From NCBI GenBank assembly GCA_024103215.1, contig JAGFIY010000067.1, forward strand, positions 1-64,000: 64,000 nt of DNA, written 5' to 3'. Position 1 is the first letter of the stretch. Each line of letters begins with the position of its first letter. Both the position numbers and the translations under genes were made by a program. The DNA is from Melioribacteraceae bacterium. GTDB taxonomy: Bacteria; Bacteroidota; Ignavibacteria; Ignavibacteriales; Melioribacteraceae. Shown here piece after piece: positions 35,305 through 44,936 of the stretch. The notes under the pieces are model-generated. The model was given only the letters and a program-made list of their open reading frames with translations, was not told the origin of the DNA and searched no databases.

Positions 35305-35400
35305 TTATTTACCTTTCTTTTTATGTCTGTTTTTTCTTAAGCGTTTTTTTCTTTTGTGTGTCGACATTTTATGTCGTTTTCTTTTTTTTCCACAAGGCAT
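35305..35400 (-). CDS. bS22/mS38-like tiny basic ribosomal protein (AURKAIP1/COX24 domain)
   Basis: 31 residues starting 'MPCGKKRKRHKM' and continuing with 'THKRKKRLRKNRHKKK', almost all Lys, Arg and His. This matches the very short AURKAIP1/COX24-domain proteins annotated throughout Bacteroidota and is related to mitochondrial mS38 and mycobacterial bS22, which sit on the small ribosomal subunit. A good ribosome binding site (AGGAG) precedes the ATG by six bases. It is too short for standard ORF cut-offs and easily missed. It lies between the TPR gene and tRNA-Thr. Confidence 0.85.
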   Translation of the reverse strand: MPCGKKRKRHKMSTHKRKKRLRKNRHKKKGK

Positions 35401-35413
35401 AAGTTTCTCCTGC

Positions 35414-36199
35414 TTAATGTTGATTTATTAATTCTTTCGCGCGTTTTCCGATTTCACTTTCAGAATTTAAGGCTGCTGTTTTTTCCCACCAGCTTATTGC
35501 TTCGTCGTGATTACCGGCGGATAAATTTATAATCCCCAAATTAAAATGAGCAATTTGATGCGTAGGATTTAATTCCAGCGCTTTATTCATAACCTCAATT
35601 GCTTTCGCGTAATCCATTTTCTCAAAATAACATACTCCCAAATCAACCCATACATCAGCTTCATTTGGATGTGTTTGTAAATACTGTGTATACTTTTCAA
35701 TCGCTTTATCAAAAAATCTAGAATCTCCAAGTAGATGAGCCAACTGAAGAAGTGTTTGATGATCATTAGGATTTGCTTGATAAATTTTTTCAAGTTGATT
35801 TATTTCTTCCAGTTTTGAGAGATCAACTCCACCGTGCTGCTGCTGAAATGACGTATTTTGATTTGAAGTAGTAACTTTTGGCAAAGGATCAAACGTTCCG
35901 GAACCATAAAGTAGCAGCAAACCGATTACAGCAAGCGTTAATCCGATATAAAGCAGTCTAACCGGGGATAATGATTGTCCTTCCTTTTTCTTCCTGCCTG
36001 CTTTGTTTATGGGATGATCGGAATTACTTTCTTTTTGGTTCGAATTCGATTGTTCGGTTTGTCCGGATTCGGGCGATTTTTCAGTCGGTGTTATGTTAGA
36101 AAGATCTGCTCCGCATGAAACACAAGCTTTGGTTCCGAGATCGTTTTCTTCACCGCAAACATCACATTTAAGAACATTGTTGTTTAATTTATCTGACAT
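35414..36199 (-). CDS. zinc-ribbon and TPR membrane protein
   Basis: 261 residues. An N-terminal zinc ribbon has paired cysteines ('CDVCGEE' near residue 11 and 'CVSCGAD' near 27). A low-complexity polar linker and one membrane span follow (about 79-100), then three or so tetratricopeptide repeats (about 130-255, for example 'ADVWVDLGVCYFEKMDYAKA'). TPRs mediate protein-protein contact. The specific partner is unknown. It lies between the HU-like gene and the bS22-like gene, probably in the same operon. Confidence 0.8.
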   Translation of the reverse strand: MSDKLNNNVLKCDVCGEENDLGTKACVSCGADLSNITPTEKSPESGQTEQSNSNQKESNSDHPINKAGRKKKEGQSLSPVRLLYIGLTLAVIGLLLLYGSGTFDPLPKVTTSNQNTSFQQQHGGVDLSKLEEINQLEKIYQANPNDHQTLLQLAHLLGDSRFFDKAIEKYTQYLQTHPNEADVWVDLGVCYFEKMDYAKAIEVMNKALELNPTHQIAHFNLGIINLSAGNHDEAISWWEKTAALNSESEIGKRAKELINQH

Positions 36200-36211
36200 A
36201 AGTGAAACTAA

Positions 36212-36517
36212 TTACTCCTTTTCCGCAACTTTATTTTTCAAACCTCTATCAACGGCTGCTTTAAAATCTTTAGAAAATTTAAAAACTGGCACGAAATGTT
36301 CAGCAACATAAACTTTTTCACCGGTTCTAGGATTTCTTGCATAACGTGCATTTTTCTTCTTCACCCTATAACTTCCGAATCCCCTAATTTCTATCCCGTT
36401 TCCTTCACGTAAAGATTGAATAACGGTATTAAGAAAGCCTTCAATAATCGCCTCGGTTTCCAGTTTTGTCAGTCCGGTCCCGGCAGCAACTTTTTCGACT
36501 ATATCAGCCTTAGTCAT
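36212..36517 (-). CDS. HU/IHF-family DNA-binding protein
   Basis: 101 residues of the histone-like family. It has an N-terminal helical dimerisation part ('TKADIVEKVAAGTGLTK'), the 'GNGIEIRGFGSYRVKKKNAR' region and the DNA-bending arm 'ARNPRTGEKV', followed by 'PVFKFSKDFKAAV'. It bends DNA as a dimer and helps organise the nucleoid. HU and IHF subunits cannot be told apart safely here; the 'RGFGSF/Y' type motif leans toward IHF-like. A well-spaced promoter lies upstream. Confidence 0.93.
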   Translation of the reverse strand: MTKADIVEKVAAGTGLTKLETEAIIEGFLNTVIQSLREGNGIEIRGFGSYRVKKKNARYARNPRTGEKVYVAEHFVPVFKFSKDFKAAVDRGLKNKVAEKE

Positions 36518-36562
36518 TTGACATTCCTTAAACTTTTTTCACAACTTTTTCTGAAGCCGTGA

Positions 36563-36591
36563 AATATATCAAAAAAAAATTGAACATTCAA
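36563..36591 (-). promoter_or_regulatory. candidate promoter of the HU-TPR-bS22-tRNA unit
   Basis: Minus strand: TTGAAT (36586-36591), a spacer of exactly 17 bases, TATATT (36563-36568), about 45 bases ahead of the HU start. This is the best sigma-70-like match in the window. A palindrome TTAGGT/ACCTAA at 36598-36619 lies directly upstream and could be an operator. Confidence 0.5.
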
Positions 36592-36776
36592 AGAAATTTA
36601 GGTTGGTAAAACTACCTAACTTCTTAAAATAAAATCATTTACGGAATCCACCAGCTCTGTTTCAAATTGATACATACTCTCAATTAAAGACTTATAAAAT
36701 ATCATAAACCTTCTTAAACAGTTCATTTTCTCTGGCATATTTGTTGTTTTACTTAGTATGTAATAAGGAAATATAT

Positions 36777-37334
36777 ATGAATTTAATACCTATTGTCTAT
36801 ACTAGTTTATTAATATTTGTCGCTGTAACATTTGTTGTTATAGTTGTTTCGTTCATTATTTATAAGTTGCGAAACAGGAACGACATTTATGTTAAAAAAC
36901 ATGAATTAAGACCAATTGTTAAGAAATCCACAAATGAGGATTCTGACCAAAGAATTGCAAATCCACAACGTCAGGAAAACTATTTAAAAAATCCGGTTCC
37001 AGAACCAAGATATTCCACGAGAGAAGTGCCGGCACCGGTTTATCTCCAGAGTGAATATAGACCAAATAGTACACCCAATAAGCCTGTTCAAAGAATTGAA
37101 ATGTTAAGGGAAAGTCGTCCGCGTGAAAGTTATACCCAAACACAAAACACAAGACCCCAAATTAGTAAAGTAAGGGTCACTAATCCAGAAGACAGGTTTA
37201 GAGTTCTGAACAATCCAATTCAAAGTGAAAATGGAAATGCAAATCCCGCTAGAAACTATTCGGGCGGTGGCAATATGATGAACTATTATGCAAATGACGA
37301 TTTAGCATGTTTCCCCCCGGTTTATTTCAAGTAG
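36777..37334 (+). CDS. small membrane protein of unknown function (paralogue A)
   Basis: 185 residues from the ATG at 36777, chosen because AAGGA lies six bases upstream. An earlier TTG at 36741 has no such site. One N-terminal membrane span (about 5-30) is followed by a long, polar, proline-, arginine- and asparagine-rich and probably disordered tail. The N-terminus is similar to the next gene ('IVYTSLLIF' versus 'IIYTSLFIF', then 'KHELRPIV' versus 'KQELKPIV'). I do not recognise a family. Possibly a membrane-tethered scaffold. Confidence 0.6.
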   Translation: MNLIPIVYTSLLIFVAVTFVVIVVSFIIYKLRNRNDIYVKKHELRPIVKKSTNEDSDQRIANPQRQENYLKNPVPEPRYSTREVPAPVYLQSEYRPNSTPNKPVQRIEMLRESRPRESYTQTQNTRPQISKVRVTNPEDRFRVLNNPIQSENGNANPARNYSGGGNMMNYYANDDLACFPPVYFK

Positions 37335-37400
37335 CATGCAACTGCAATTGCATAATTAAGACGATTCCTTTATAATTCAGATTAAAATTTGAATTATAGC

Positions 37401-37808
37401 ATGGAATTCATTCAGATAATATATACAAGTCTCTTTATTTTTGCCGGATCGGTAATAATCTTCCTTATCATATCTTTTATTCTCTACAAACTAAAAAAAA
37501 TATCATTGGGTGACGTCTCAGAATCTGAAGTAAGTAAACAAGAGCTTAAGCCGATTGTAAATAGAAAAAGAAGAAAGTCATCAAAATCCGGAAAATCAGT
37601 TCACTCTAACTCCAGAGACAGCCTCCATAAAGGAAGAAAAAAGGATTCGAAGAGACAGGAAAAACCAACTCGGTTGCATACTTCGTCAAAAGTCGAAAGT
37701 GAAGAAAAACAGAAAATTAAAAATACCGAGGGAAATATTCTCGATCATTATTCGGACGATAATCATTCTGATGATTTAACACCGATTAAAATCACAAGGA
37801 AAAAATAA
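37401..37808 (+). CDS. small membrane protein of unknown function (paralogue B)
   Basis: 135 residues from the ATG at 37401. One N-terminal membrane span (about 4-28) is followed by a strongly basic, serine- and lysine-rich tail ('NRKRRKSSKSGKS') and an acidic end. It is a tandem paralogue of the preceding gene by its start and by the 'ELKPIV' motif, while the tails have diverged. No function can be assigned. Confidence 0.55.
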   Translation: MEFIQIIYTSLFIFAGSVIIFLIISFILYKLKKISLGDVSESEVSKQELKPIVNRKRRKSSKSGKSVHSNSRDSLHKGRKKDSKRQEKPTRLHTSSKVESEEKQKIKNTEGNILDHYSDDNHSDDLTPIKITRKK

Positions 37809-37848
37809 TTACCGTTTATCCACACATTTCTCTACTGTAATTTGTTTC

Positions 37849-37877
37849 TTGAATAATTGCGAATAAAAAGATAGATT
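37849..37877 (+). promoter_or_regulatory. candidate promoter of the copper operon
   Basis: TTGAAT (37849-37854), 17-base spacer, TAGATT (37872-37877), 25 bases ahead of the chaperone start, which also has a good AAAGGAG ribosome binding site. No clear CueR- or CsoR-type operator is visible. Confidence 0.45.
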
Positions 37878-37901
37878 ATCTTCTTTCAGAAAGGAGCAAC
37901 A

Positions 37902-38093
37902 ATGAAAGTTATCTATAACATTTCCGGAATGACATGTATGCACTGCGTTAAGGCAGTTGAAATTGAATTAAAGGAAGCCGGTATAAAAAATTTCCATGTT
38001 GAGATCGGAAAAGTTGAAGCTGAAATATCGGATAGCACCGATGAACAAAAAATAATCGATGCTATAAAAGAAGCAGGTTATGAAGTAATATAA
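37902..38093 (+). CDS. copZ: copper chaperone, heavy-metal-associated domain (CopZ-like)
   Basis: 63 residues, a single HMA domain with the metal-binding 'GMTCMHC' at residues 9-15. It carries Cu(I) in the cytoplasm and hands it to the ATPase encoded two bases downstream. A strong ribosome binding site (AAAGGAG) precedes the ATG. Confidence 0.9.
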   Translation: MKVIYNISGMTCMHCVKAVEIELKEAGIKNFHVEIGKVEAEISDSTDEQKIIDAIKEAGYEVI

Positions 38094-38095
38094 AT

Positions 38096-40327
38096 ATGAA
38101 AAAGTACAATTTGGATGTAAAAGGCATGACCTGCGCGAGCTGCGTTGCCCGCGTTGAAAAGGTGCTGAGCAAAAATGAAAATGTATCCGATGTAAAAGTA
38201 AATTTTGCGTCAGAAAAAGTTTCGTTCGAAGCAGATGAAAGTAAAGTAGATCTTAAAAACCTTGCTAAATCAATTTCCAACTACGGCTACGAATTAATTC
38301 TACCACAAGATCAATCTGTTGAAAATAATTTGATTAAATCCACAATGGATGAGCACGATCATGATCACGATTTGATGAAACTTAAGAATGAGCTGCTGTT
38401 ATCAGTAATTTTGACTGTTCCGATTTTTATTATCAGCATGCTTTACGATTTTGATTTCTTTCGTGAAGTGTGGGATATTAACCGCAACACCACGAATAAA
38501 ATCCTGTTTCTATTAACAATTCCGATAATCTTTATTTCGGGAAAAAGATTTTATCAAATCTTTTGGAAGAACATAAAACATTTTACTTTTGAGATGAACT
38601 CGCTAATTGCAATTGGAACAGGCGCAGCATTTCTTTACAGCACTTTCAGCGCATTATTTCCGGAGCTGATATCTTCAGCAGGAGTCATTCCGCACGTTTA
38701 TTTTGAAACCGCCGCTGTTATTATAACTCTGATTTTATTCGGAAGATATCTTGAAGCAAAAGCGAAAGAAAAAACTAAATCCGCTATCAAAGAGCTTCTT
38801 GAACTTAAACCAAAGACGGTTAGAGTCATCAAAAACGGAGAAGAGAAAACAATTCCAATAAATGAATTAAAAATCGGTGATGTAGTCATTGTTAAACCGG
38901 GCGAAAAAATTGCCGCCGACGGAAAAATACTTGAAGGAAGCTCAACTGTTGATGAATCAATGCTTACAGGTGAAAGCATTCCGGTTGAAAAAGGAGTTGA
39001 TTCAAAAGTCATCGGTGGTACGGTAAATAAAACAGGATCATTCAATTTTGTGGTCGAAAATATAGGTGATAATTCTATCCTCGGACAAATAATCCAACTA
39101 GTTGAAGAAGCACAAGGATCAAAAGCAGAAGTTCAAAAACTTGCGGATAAAATTGCTTCTGTCTTTTCGCCCGCTGTCGTTGTTGTGGCAGCAATTACTT
39201 TTATCGTTTGGTTTATTGCGGCTGATGAAAATGCATTTAATCTTGCGTTAATAAATTTTGTTGCAGTTTTAATAATAGCATGTCCATGTGCTCTCGGATT
39301 AGCAACTCCGACTGCAATAATGGTTGGAACGGGATTGGGAGCCAAGAGAGGAATTTTGATTAAGAACGGGGACAGCTTAGAGCTTGCACATAAAATCAAT
39401 GTAATAATTCTTGATAAAACTGGTACTATTACCGAAGGTCAACCTAAAGTAACCGACTTCGAATGTATATCAGAGAATAGAAATGAAATATTGGAAATTA
39501 CCGCTTCGCTCGAGAACAAATCAGAACATCCCATTGCCGAGGCGATAGTATATTTTGCAATTAAAGAAAAAGTCGAACTTAAAAACGTTGAATCCTTTGA
39601 TTCAATAACAGGGGAAGGAATAATAGGAATGGTAAACGGAAGAACCTCTGCTATCGGAAGCAAGAAACTTATGGAATCCTTCTCTATTAAAACCGACAAG
39701 TTTGATGAGATGTTTGCCAAATTAGCATCTCAAGCAAAAACCACTATCTTCATAGCTGTTGAAAATCAAGTTGTTGGATTAATAGCAATTGAAGACCCGG
39801 TTAAAGAAAGCTCAAAAGATGCAGTCAAGGTATTAAAGGAAATGGGGCTCGAAGTAATTATGGCAACCGGTGATAACGAACAAACAGCAAAAGCAATTTC
39901 AGGAAGAGTAGGAATAGAAAAATACAGATCGGAAGTTACCCCAAAAGAAAAACGAGACTTAGTAAAGGAACTTCAAGAAAAAGGAAATGTTGTGGCAATG
40001 GTTGGGGACGGAATAAACGACGCACCTGCATTAGCCCAAGCAGATTTAGGCATAGCTATGGGAACCGGAACCGATGCAGCAATCGAATCTTCGGAAATTA
40101 CTCTCGTTAAGGGAAGTTTAGACGGTGTTGTTAATTCAATCAAACTCTCGCGGGCAACGTTGCAAACAATAAAACAAAATTTGTTTTGGGCTTTTATTTA
40201 CAACACAATCGGGATTCCGCTTGCAGCATTTGGGTTACTCAATCCTATGATTGGTGCAATTGCAATGGCATTCAGTTCGGTATCTGTTGTAACAAACTCA
40301 CTTAGATTAAGAAACAAAAAATTATAA
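38096..40327 (+). CDS. copA: copper-exporting P1B-type ATPase
   Basis: 743 residues. An N-terminal HMA domain with 'GMTCASC' (residues 11-17) and a His/Asp-rich linker ('DEHDHDHD') precede eight predicted membrane spans. The ion site 'CPCALG' is near residue 396, the phosphorylation motif 'DKTGT' at 440, the P1B-specific 'SEHP' follows, and the hinge is '[15 protein letters not shown]'. The CPC motif indicates Cu(I)/Ag(I) export across the inner membrane. It forms an operon with copZ. Confidence 0.95.
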   Translation: MKKYNLDVKGMTCASCVARVEKVLSKNENVSDVKVNFASEKVSFEADESKVDLKNLAKSISNYGYELILPQDQSVENNLIKSTMDEHDHDHDLMKLKNELLLSVILTVPIFIISMLYDFDFFREVWDINRNTTNKILFLLTIPIIFISGKRFYQIFWKNIKHFTFEMNSLIAIGTGAAFLYSTFSALFPELISSAGVIPHVYFETAAVIITLILFGRYLEAKAKEKTKSAIKELLELKPKTVRVIKNGEEKTIPINELKIGDVVIVKPGEKIAADGKILEGSSTVDESMLTGESIPVEKGVDSKVIGGTVNKTGSFNFVVENIGDNSILGQIIQLVEEAQGSKAEVQKLADKIASVFSPAVVVVAAITFIVWFIAADENAFNLALINFVAVLIIACPCALGLATPTAIMVGTGLGAKRGILIKNGDSLELAHKINVIILDKTGTITEGQPKVTDFECISENRNEILEITASLENKSEHPIAEAIVYFAIKEKVELKNVESFDSITGEGIIGMVNGRTSAIGSKKLMESFSIKTDKFDEMFAKLASQAKTTIFIAVENQVVGLIAIEDPVKESSKDAVKVLKEMGLEVIMATGDNEQTAKAISGRVGIEKYRSEVTPKEKRDLVKELQEKGNVVAMVGDGINDAPALAQADLGIAMGTGTDAAIESSEITLVKGSLDGVVNSIKLSRATLQTIKQNLFWAFIYNTIGIPLAAFGLLNPMIGAIAMAFSSVSVVTNSLRLRNKKL

Positions 40328-40329
40328 AA

Positions 40330-40359
40330 AAAGGGACGCCAAAATTTTTGTGTCCCTTT
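40330..40359. terminator. bidirectional terminator between copA and pepF
   Basis: Inverted repeat AAAGGGAC/GTCCCTTT (with further weak pairs inside), flanked by A-run on the left and T-rich sequence on the right, starting 3 bases after the copA stop and about 20 bases after the pepF stop. It serves both convergent genes. Confidence 0.75.
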
Positions 40360-40379
40360 AAATTTCAATTACTGTTAAA

Positions 40380-42287
40380 TTATTCTGCCAGTAATTTTTC
40401 AAGCTGATCCAACAACGAATTCATTTTCTTAACTACTGCAAGAATAACTTCGGGAGAATTCATATCGACTCCGGCTTTCTTCAATACATCAATCGGATAT
40501 TCGCTGCTTCCGGCTTTAAGGAAATCAAGATACTTATCAATCGCAGGCTGACCTTCAGCTTTTATTTTTGCCGCCAATGCTTGTGATGCTGCAAAACTTG
40601 TTGCGTATTGATAAACATAAAAGTTGTAATAGAAATGCGGAATTCTCGCCCATGTGTAAGTTTCTTCTTTGTCGAGGATCATATCAGGCCCCCAATAAGC
40701 TTGATACATTTCGCCATACTTCTCACTCAGTTTTTCCGGCGTAAGAGCCTCCCCTTTTTCCGAAGTTTCATGAGCCCACTGTTCAAAAGCGGCAAATCTA
40801 GTTTGTCTGTAAAAAGTGGTTGTAATATTGTTCAGCTCTTTTTCAATCAGCGCAAGTTTTTCCTCTTTGGTTTTCGCATTTTCAATCATATAATCAAGAA
40901 GTAAAGCTTCGTTTGTTGTTGAAGCCACTTCGGCAACAAAAATGGAGTAATCGGCATAAGGATACGGTTGATTAAGCCCGGTATAATGAGAGTGCATATT
41001 ATGCCCCATTTCATGAGCAAAAGTGAAAAGATCATTTAACTGATCGTTCCAATTAAGAAGCACATAAGGATGCACCCCGAAAGTAGTTCCGGAAGAATAA
41101 GCACCACTTCTTTTGCCTTTTGTTTCGTAAACATCTATCCATCGGTTGTCGAAAGCAAGTTTCAAACTGTTCAAATAATCTTCACCTAGAGGTTTAAGTG
41201 CTTCGAGAAGAATTTCTTTAGATTCATCGTAGGTATAGTCCTTTTTAACTGAAGGGAAAAGAGTTACATAAGTGTCGTAAGCATGGAAATCTTCTAAACC
41301 AAGAACTCGTTTTTTAACCGAACACCATCTATTAAGAGGTTGAAGATTTTCATTTACTGTATTTACTAAATTATCGTATACCGAGAGCGGAATATTATTT
41401 GCATCAAGTGCTGCTGCTCTGTTTGACTCGTACTTTCTAGCTTTTGCATTGAAGGAAATTGCTTTCAAATTTCCGTTAAACATCGCACCGAGCATGTTTT
41501 TGTATTCTTCAAAAGGTTTGTAATATGCTTTGTATGCCCTTTCGCGAAAATCTCGATCGGTTGAATAAAGCGCTGCATAATATCTTCCGTCTGAAATTTT
41601 GATTTCATTTCCTTTATCATCTTTCACTGTAGGGAACTGAATATCCGCATTCTTATACAAACTGAATACATTGTATGGAACCTGCTGAAGTGGGGCTGAA
41701 AGAGCCATCAATTCTTCCATATCTTTTGTAAGTGTATGCTCACGGGTTCTAAGGAGATCATCAAACATATGCTCGTAAATTTTTAGTCCCTCTTCCTCTT
41801 TAACAAACGACCACAATTTTTCCTCATCCATTTTAAGAATTTCGGGTCTGACAAATGAACTTAAAGCAGCTACGTTCGAATAGAGCGACATTATTCTGTC
41901 ATATCTTCCTTGATTTCCTTCATGTGTAAGATCCAGATCGCGGCTCAAACTTGCGTAAAGAAAAAGTCTGTCAATCTTCATGCTCAATTCTTCGTCGAAT
42001 TTAATACAGGCGAGTAAATCTGCAGCCGAATTTCCCAACTTTCCCTCGAACTGAGAATATTTTGATGCATTTTCTTTTACCCAATTAAAATCAGTTTCCC
42101 ATGTTTCATCGGTTTTATAAACATCGGTTAAATTCCATTTGTACTCTTCAGCAATTTTATCCCGCGTGGGAAGATCTCCTCCTCCATCCTGTGCAAAAAG
42201 AAAATTCGATGACCCAGCAAAAAGCGAAAATGTTACTATCAAAACTACCCTCACTAATTTTTTAATTGATAATTTTGCGTGTTGCAT
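40380..42287 (-). CDS. pepF: oligoendopeptidase F, M3 family, exported
   Basis: 635 residues. A signal peptide (about 1-33, ending 'NFLFAQ') is unusual for this mostly cytoplasmic family and suggests a periplasmic enzyme. The zinc-binding HExxH is 'HEMGHNMHSHY' at about residues 425-429, with the third ligand expected in 'FVAEVASTTNEALL' downstream. It would hydrolyse short peptides. The POT peptide transporter encoded next door could import the products, which fits a peptide-scavenging pair. Confidence 0.93.
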   Translation of the reverse strand: MQHAKLSIKKLVRVVLIVTFSLFAGSSNFLFAQDGGGDLPTRDKIAEEYKWNLTDVYKTDETWETDFNWVKENASKYSQFEGKLGNSAADLLACIKFDEELSMKIDRLFLYASLSRDLDLTHEGNQGRYDRIMSLYSNVAALSSFVRPEILKMDEEKLWSFVKEEEGLKIYEHMFDDLLRTREHTLTKDMEELMALSAPLQQVPYNVFSLYKNADIQFPTVKDDKGNEIKISDGRYYAALYSTDRDFRERAYKAYYKPFEEYKNMLGAMFNGNLKAISFNAKARKYESNRAAALDANNIPLSVYDNLVNTVNENLQPLNRWCSVKKRVLGLEDFHAYDTYVTLFPSVKKDYTYDESKEILLEALKPLGEDYLNSLKLAFDNRWIDVYETKGKRSGAYSSGTTFGVHPYVLLNWNDQLNDLFTFAHEMGHNMHSHYTGLNQPYPYADYSIFVAEVASTTNEALLLDYMIENAKTKEEKLALIEKELNNITTTFYRQTRFAAFEQWAHETSEKGEALTPEKLSEKYGEMYQAYWGPDMILDKEETYTWARIPHFYYNFYVYQYATSFAASQALAAKIKAEGQPAIDKYLDFLKAGSSEYPIDVLKKAGVDMNSPEVILAVVKKMNSLLDQLEKLLAE

Positions 42288-42482
42288 ATTAACCTCAAGT
42301 TATTGAATCATTTATCTATTTAAAAAACTTAGAAATCGACAACACATTATTAAATGACAATTAAAATTACTAAAAAATGATGGTTATTAATCTATCGGAA
42401 GAAGAAAAAATCCGATCTTAGGGTTCAATTTTATTTTGATTTTACATAATTTTCAGAATTCTTTTATTATTGAGGAGTGCCG

Positions 42483-43841
42483 ATGACAAACATTGAGGTA
42501 GAAACGAAAGAAAGCTGGCGTTTTCCTAAGGAGTTTTGGCTGGCTAACTTAATGGAACTTTGCGAGCGTGCCGCTTATTACGGTTTTTTTATCGTACTTA
42601 CTCTTTACTTAACGGATATTGTTGGATTTGACGATAAAGCGACTGGTGTTGTTGCCGGAATTTTCTTTGCTTGTTTATATTTGTTTCCTCCTTTTGTTGG
42701 TGCTATCGGGGATAAGATCGGTTTTAAGAAAGGACTTATAATTGCTTTTACTCTCTTGACTATAGGATATTTTCTGCTCGGTGTTTGGCACGAGAAATTT
42801 CTTGTAATAATTTTTCTTTTTATAGTCTTAATCGGCGGCTCCTTTATTAAGCCTTTAATAACCGGAACAGTTGCTAAAACCAGTTCGGAAGTGAACAGAG
42901 CAAGAGGCTTTTCACTTTTTTACTGGATTGTGAATATTGGTGCGTTCAGCGGTAAAACTTTTGTACCCTATATACGCCAAGGAATCGGTTTAGAATATGT
43001 AAATTTCTTCTCTGCGGCAATGAGTTTCGTAGCTCTTCTATTTGCAATCTTTCTTTTCAAACCATTGGATGCGAAGCTTGAGCCAAAATCTATAAAAGAT
43101 GTATGGAGATCATTAATAAAAATTTTCAGTACGGGAAGGTTAATAACTCTTACGTTAATCGTAACCGGTTTCTGGATTATACAGCATCAGCTTTATGCAA
43201 CTATGCCGAAATACGTAATAAGACTTTTAGGCGAAGAAGCAAAACCCGAATGGCTGGCAAACGTAAATCCTGCGGTTGTAGTACTGTTTGTTGTTTTAAT
43301 AACACAATTAACTAAAAAACACAAAGCAGTAAATGCAATGCTTGTGGGAATGCTGCTTATGCCTTTTTCGGCATTAGCTATGTCAATGAGTCAAGAGCTT
43401 GAAAAAATTACCGGACCTGTAATTCAAATATTCGGATTTCTTTCCGCTCACCCATTGACGGTTATGATGATAATCGGCATCGCAATCCAAGGATTGGCAG
43501 AATGTTTTATCTCACCACGATTTTTGGAATACTTTTCTTTACAATCCCCAAAAGGAGAAGAAGGGCTTTATCTTGGTTTCAGTCATTTACATTCATTCTT
43601 TTCAGCATTGTTAGGATTTATATCGTCGGGATTCTTACTAGATGCCTACTGCCCCGATCCTAAAACTTTGCCCGAAGGTTTAACTGAAATTCAAAAGGCG
43701 GCATATTATTCCGATGCTCATGTTATTTGGTACTATTTTCTTGCTGTTGGATTAGTTTCGGCTTTGGCATTATTCATCTTCCGTTTAGTGACTAACAGAA
43801 TTGATGCAAAGCTTGAAGCAGAGAAGAAAACAAGTTCTTAG
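42483..43841 (+). CDS. POT/PTR-family proton-coupled peptide transporter
   Basis: 452 residues, about twelve membrane spans, major facilitator fold. The family motif 'ELCERAAYYGFF' (the ExxERFxYY equivalent) is near residue 23. It would import di- and tripeptides with protons. I place the start at the ATG at 42483 because AGGAG lies five bases upstream; an in-frame GTG two codons earlier overlaps that site. Its stop interlocks with the stop of the convergent amidase gene. Confidence 0.88.
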   Translation: MTNIEVETKESWRFPKEFWLANLMELCERAAYYGFFIVLTLYLTDIVGFDDKATGVVAGIFFACLYLFPPFVGAIGDKIGFKKGLIIAFTLLTIGYFLLGVWHEKFLVIIFLFIVLIGGSFIKPLITGTVAKTSSEVNRARGFSLFYWIVNIGAFSGKTFVPYIRQGIGLEYVNFFSAAMSFVALLFAIFLFKPLDAKLEPKSIKDVWRSLIKIFSTGRLITLTLIVTGFWIIQHQLYATMPKYVIRLLGEEAKPEWLANVNPAVVVLFVVLITQLTKKHKAVNAMLVGMLLMPFSALAMSMSQELEKITGPVIQIFGFLSAHPLTVMMIIGIAIQGLAECFISPRFLEYFSLQSPKGEEGLYLGFSHLHSFFSALLGFISSGFLLDAYCPDPKTLPEGLTEIQKAAYYSDAHVIWYYFLAVGLVSALALFIFRLVTNRIDAKLEAEKKTSS

Positions 43842-44932
43842 TTGATTACAATTTTCTTGGAAAACGGTCGGCTGTGATTTCCGTTTTTGTTGCGGCATAA
43901 TGCGGTTACTTGATATTCGCCTTTTTCGAGATTTGGGATTTCAAGAGTAACAATTCCTGTACTTTCATCATATTGATGCATAAGTGTAATGCCGTCAAGT
44001 TTCACTTCGATTGATTCGGGATCGAGTGAATAAAAATAATTTATCGACAATTTCAATAAAAGCCGGCTCTTGTTAAGAATACTTTCATCCGCAAGCAGTT
44101 CAAATGATGGTACACCGTTTAAGAAATAACGACCAATTCCTTTAAATATTCCCCAAGCTTGAATCTCATTGAATTCCGGAATTCTTAATCTTTTGTTTTC
44201 AAGTCTGTTTGTAAAGAAAGCGCTTTCTATTAGAACGCCGGTCATATTTGTTTCGCGCAAAACAGCAAAACCCTCTCCCGGATAAATAATATAATCAGAA
44301 TATGTCCCGTCGAAAGAACCCAAACCTCCGGGATTCCTCATTACGTAAGCCAATTCTCTTTGAATAAATTTTGCGAGATCATGGCTCGAAGCTTTGTAAC
44401 TTGTATCCCCTTCTTTTGCATGATAGAAAGTACTTGTATAATTTGTTTTGTAATCATTTATTGATGAACCCGCATTATGATGAATGCTCAGGAACAAATC
44501 CGCATTAAAACTTTCGGCTAATTCAGCTCTTTCATACAAACCGATTGTAACATCTTTATCACGCGACATACCGACAACTGCTCCGGCTCTTAGCAATAAC
44601 GCTCTCAAGTAAAGAGAGACACTTAAGTTTACATCGGCTTCGAGCAAACCGCCCAAATTTTTATTACGTATGTCATCTCCTCCATGACCGGGATCGATAA
44701 ATATTCTTAATCCTTTTAAGTATTCTGAGTACTTTTGAATTACTTTTTCTCTGTCTTCCGGATTTTCCCAATCACTTGGTTTTTCGTAAAGCGGTATTGT
44801 ATTAAAATCATCAATAGCATCAGTCATAATTTCATCTGCTGCTTCTTGGTTTTCTTCTTTTTCAACCTGACGAAATGTTGAGCAAGCCGAGGCAAATAAA
44901 ATTATTGCCGCAATTAATAAACCAAATTTCAT
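43838..44932 (-). CDS. N-acetylmuramoyl-L-alanine amidase, lipoprotein
   Basis: 364 residues from the ATG at 44932. That start gives a signal peptide with a lipobox ('FASAC') and sits four bases after the upstream helicase stop. A longer frame to 45010 would overlap that gene. The Amidase_3 zinc domain has 'IFIDPGHGGDD', the second ligand region 'GGLLEADVNLS' and 'LFLSIHHNAG'. A short beta-rich domain closes the protein. It should cleave the amide bond between MurNAc and the stem peptide in the periplasm, anchored in a membrane. Confidence 0.88.
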   Translation of the reverse strand: MKFGLLIAAIILFASACSTFRQVEKEENQEAADEIMTDAIDDFNTIPLYEKPSDWENPEDREKVIQKYSEYLKGLRIFIDPGHGGDDIRNKNLGGLLEADVNLSVSLYLRALLLRAGAVVGMSRDKDVTIGLYERAELAESFNADLFLSIHHNAGSSINDYKTNYTSTFYHAKEGDTSYKASSHDLAKFIQRELAYVMRNPGGLGSFDGTYSDYIIYPGEGFAVLRETNMTGVLIESAFFTNRLENKRLRIPEFNEIQAWGIFKGIGRYFLNGVPSFELLADESILNKSRLLLKLSINYFYSLDPESIEVKLDGITLMHQYDESTGIVTLEIPNLEKGEYQVTALCRNKNGNHSRPFSKKIVIN

Positions 44933-44936
44933 GATC

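Noticed and set aside
36598-36619. TTAGGT/ACCTAA palindrome upstream of the HU gene as a defined operator
   Set aside because: A single six-base-arm palindrome can arise by chance in this AT-rich DNA; it is mentioned only alongside the promoter.
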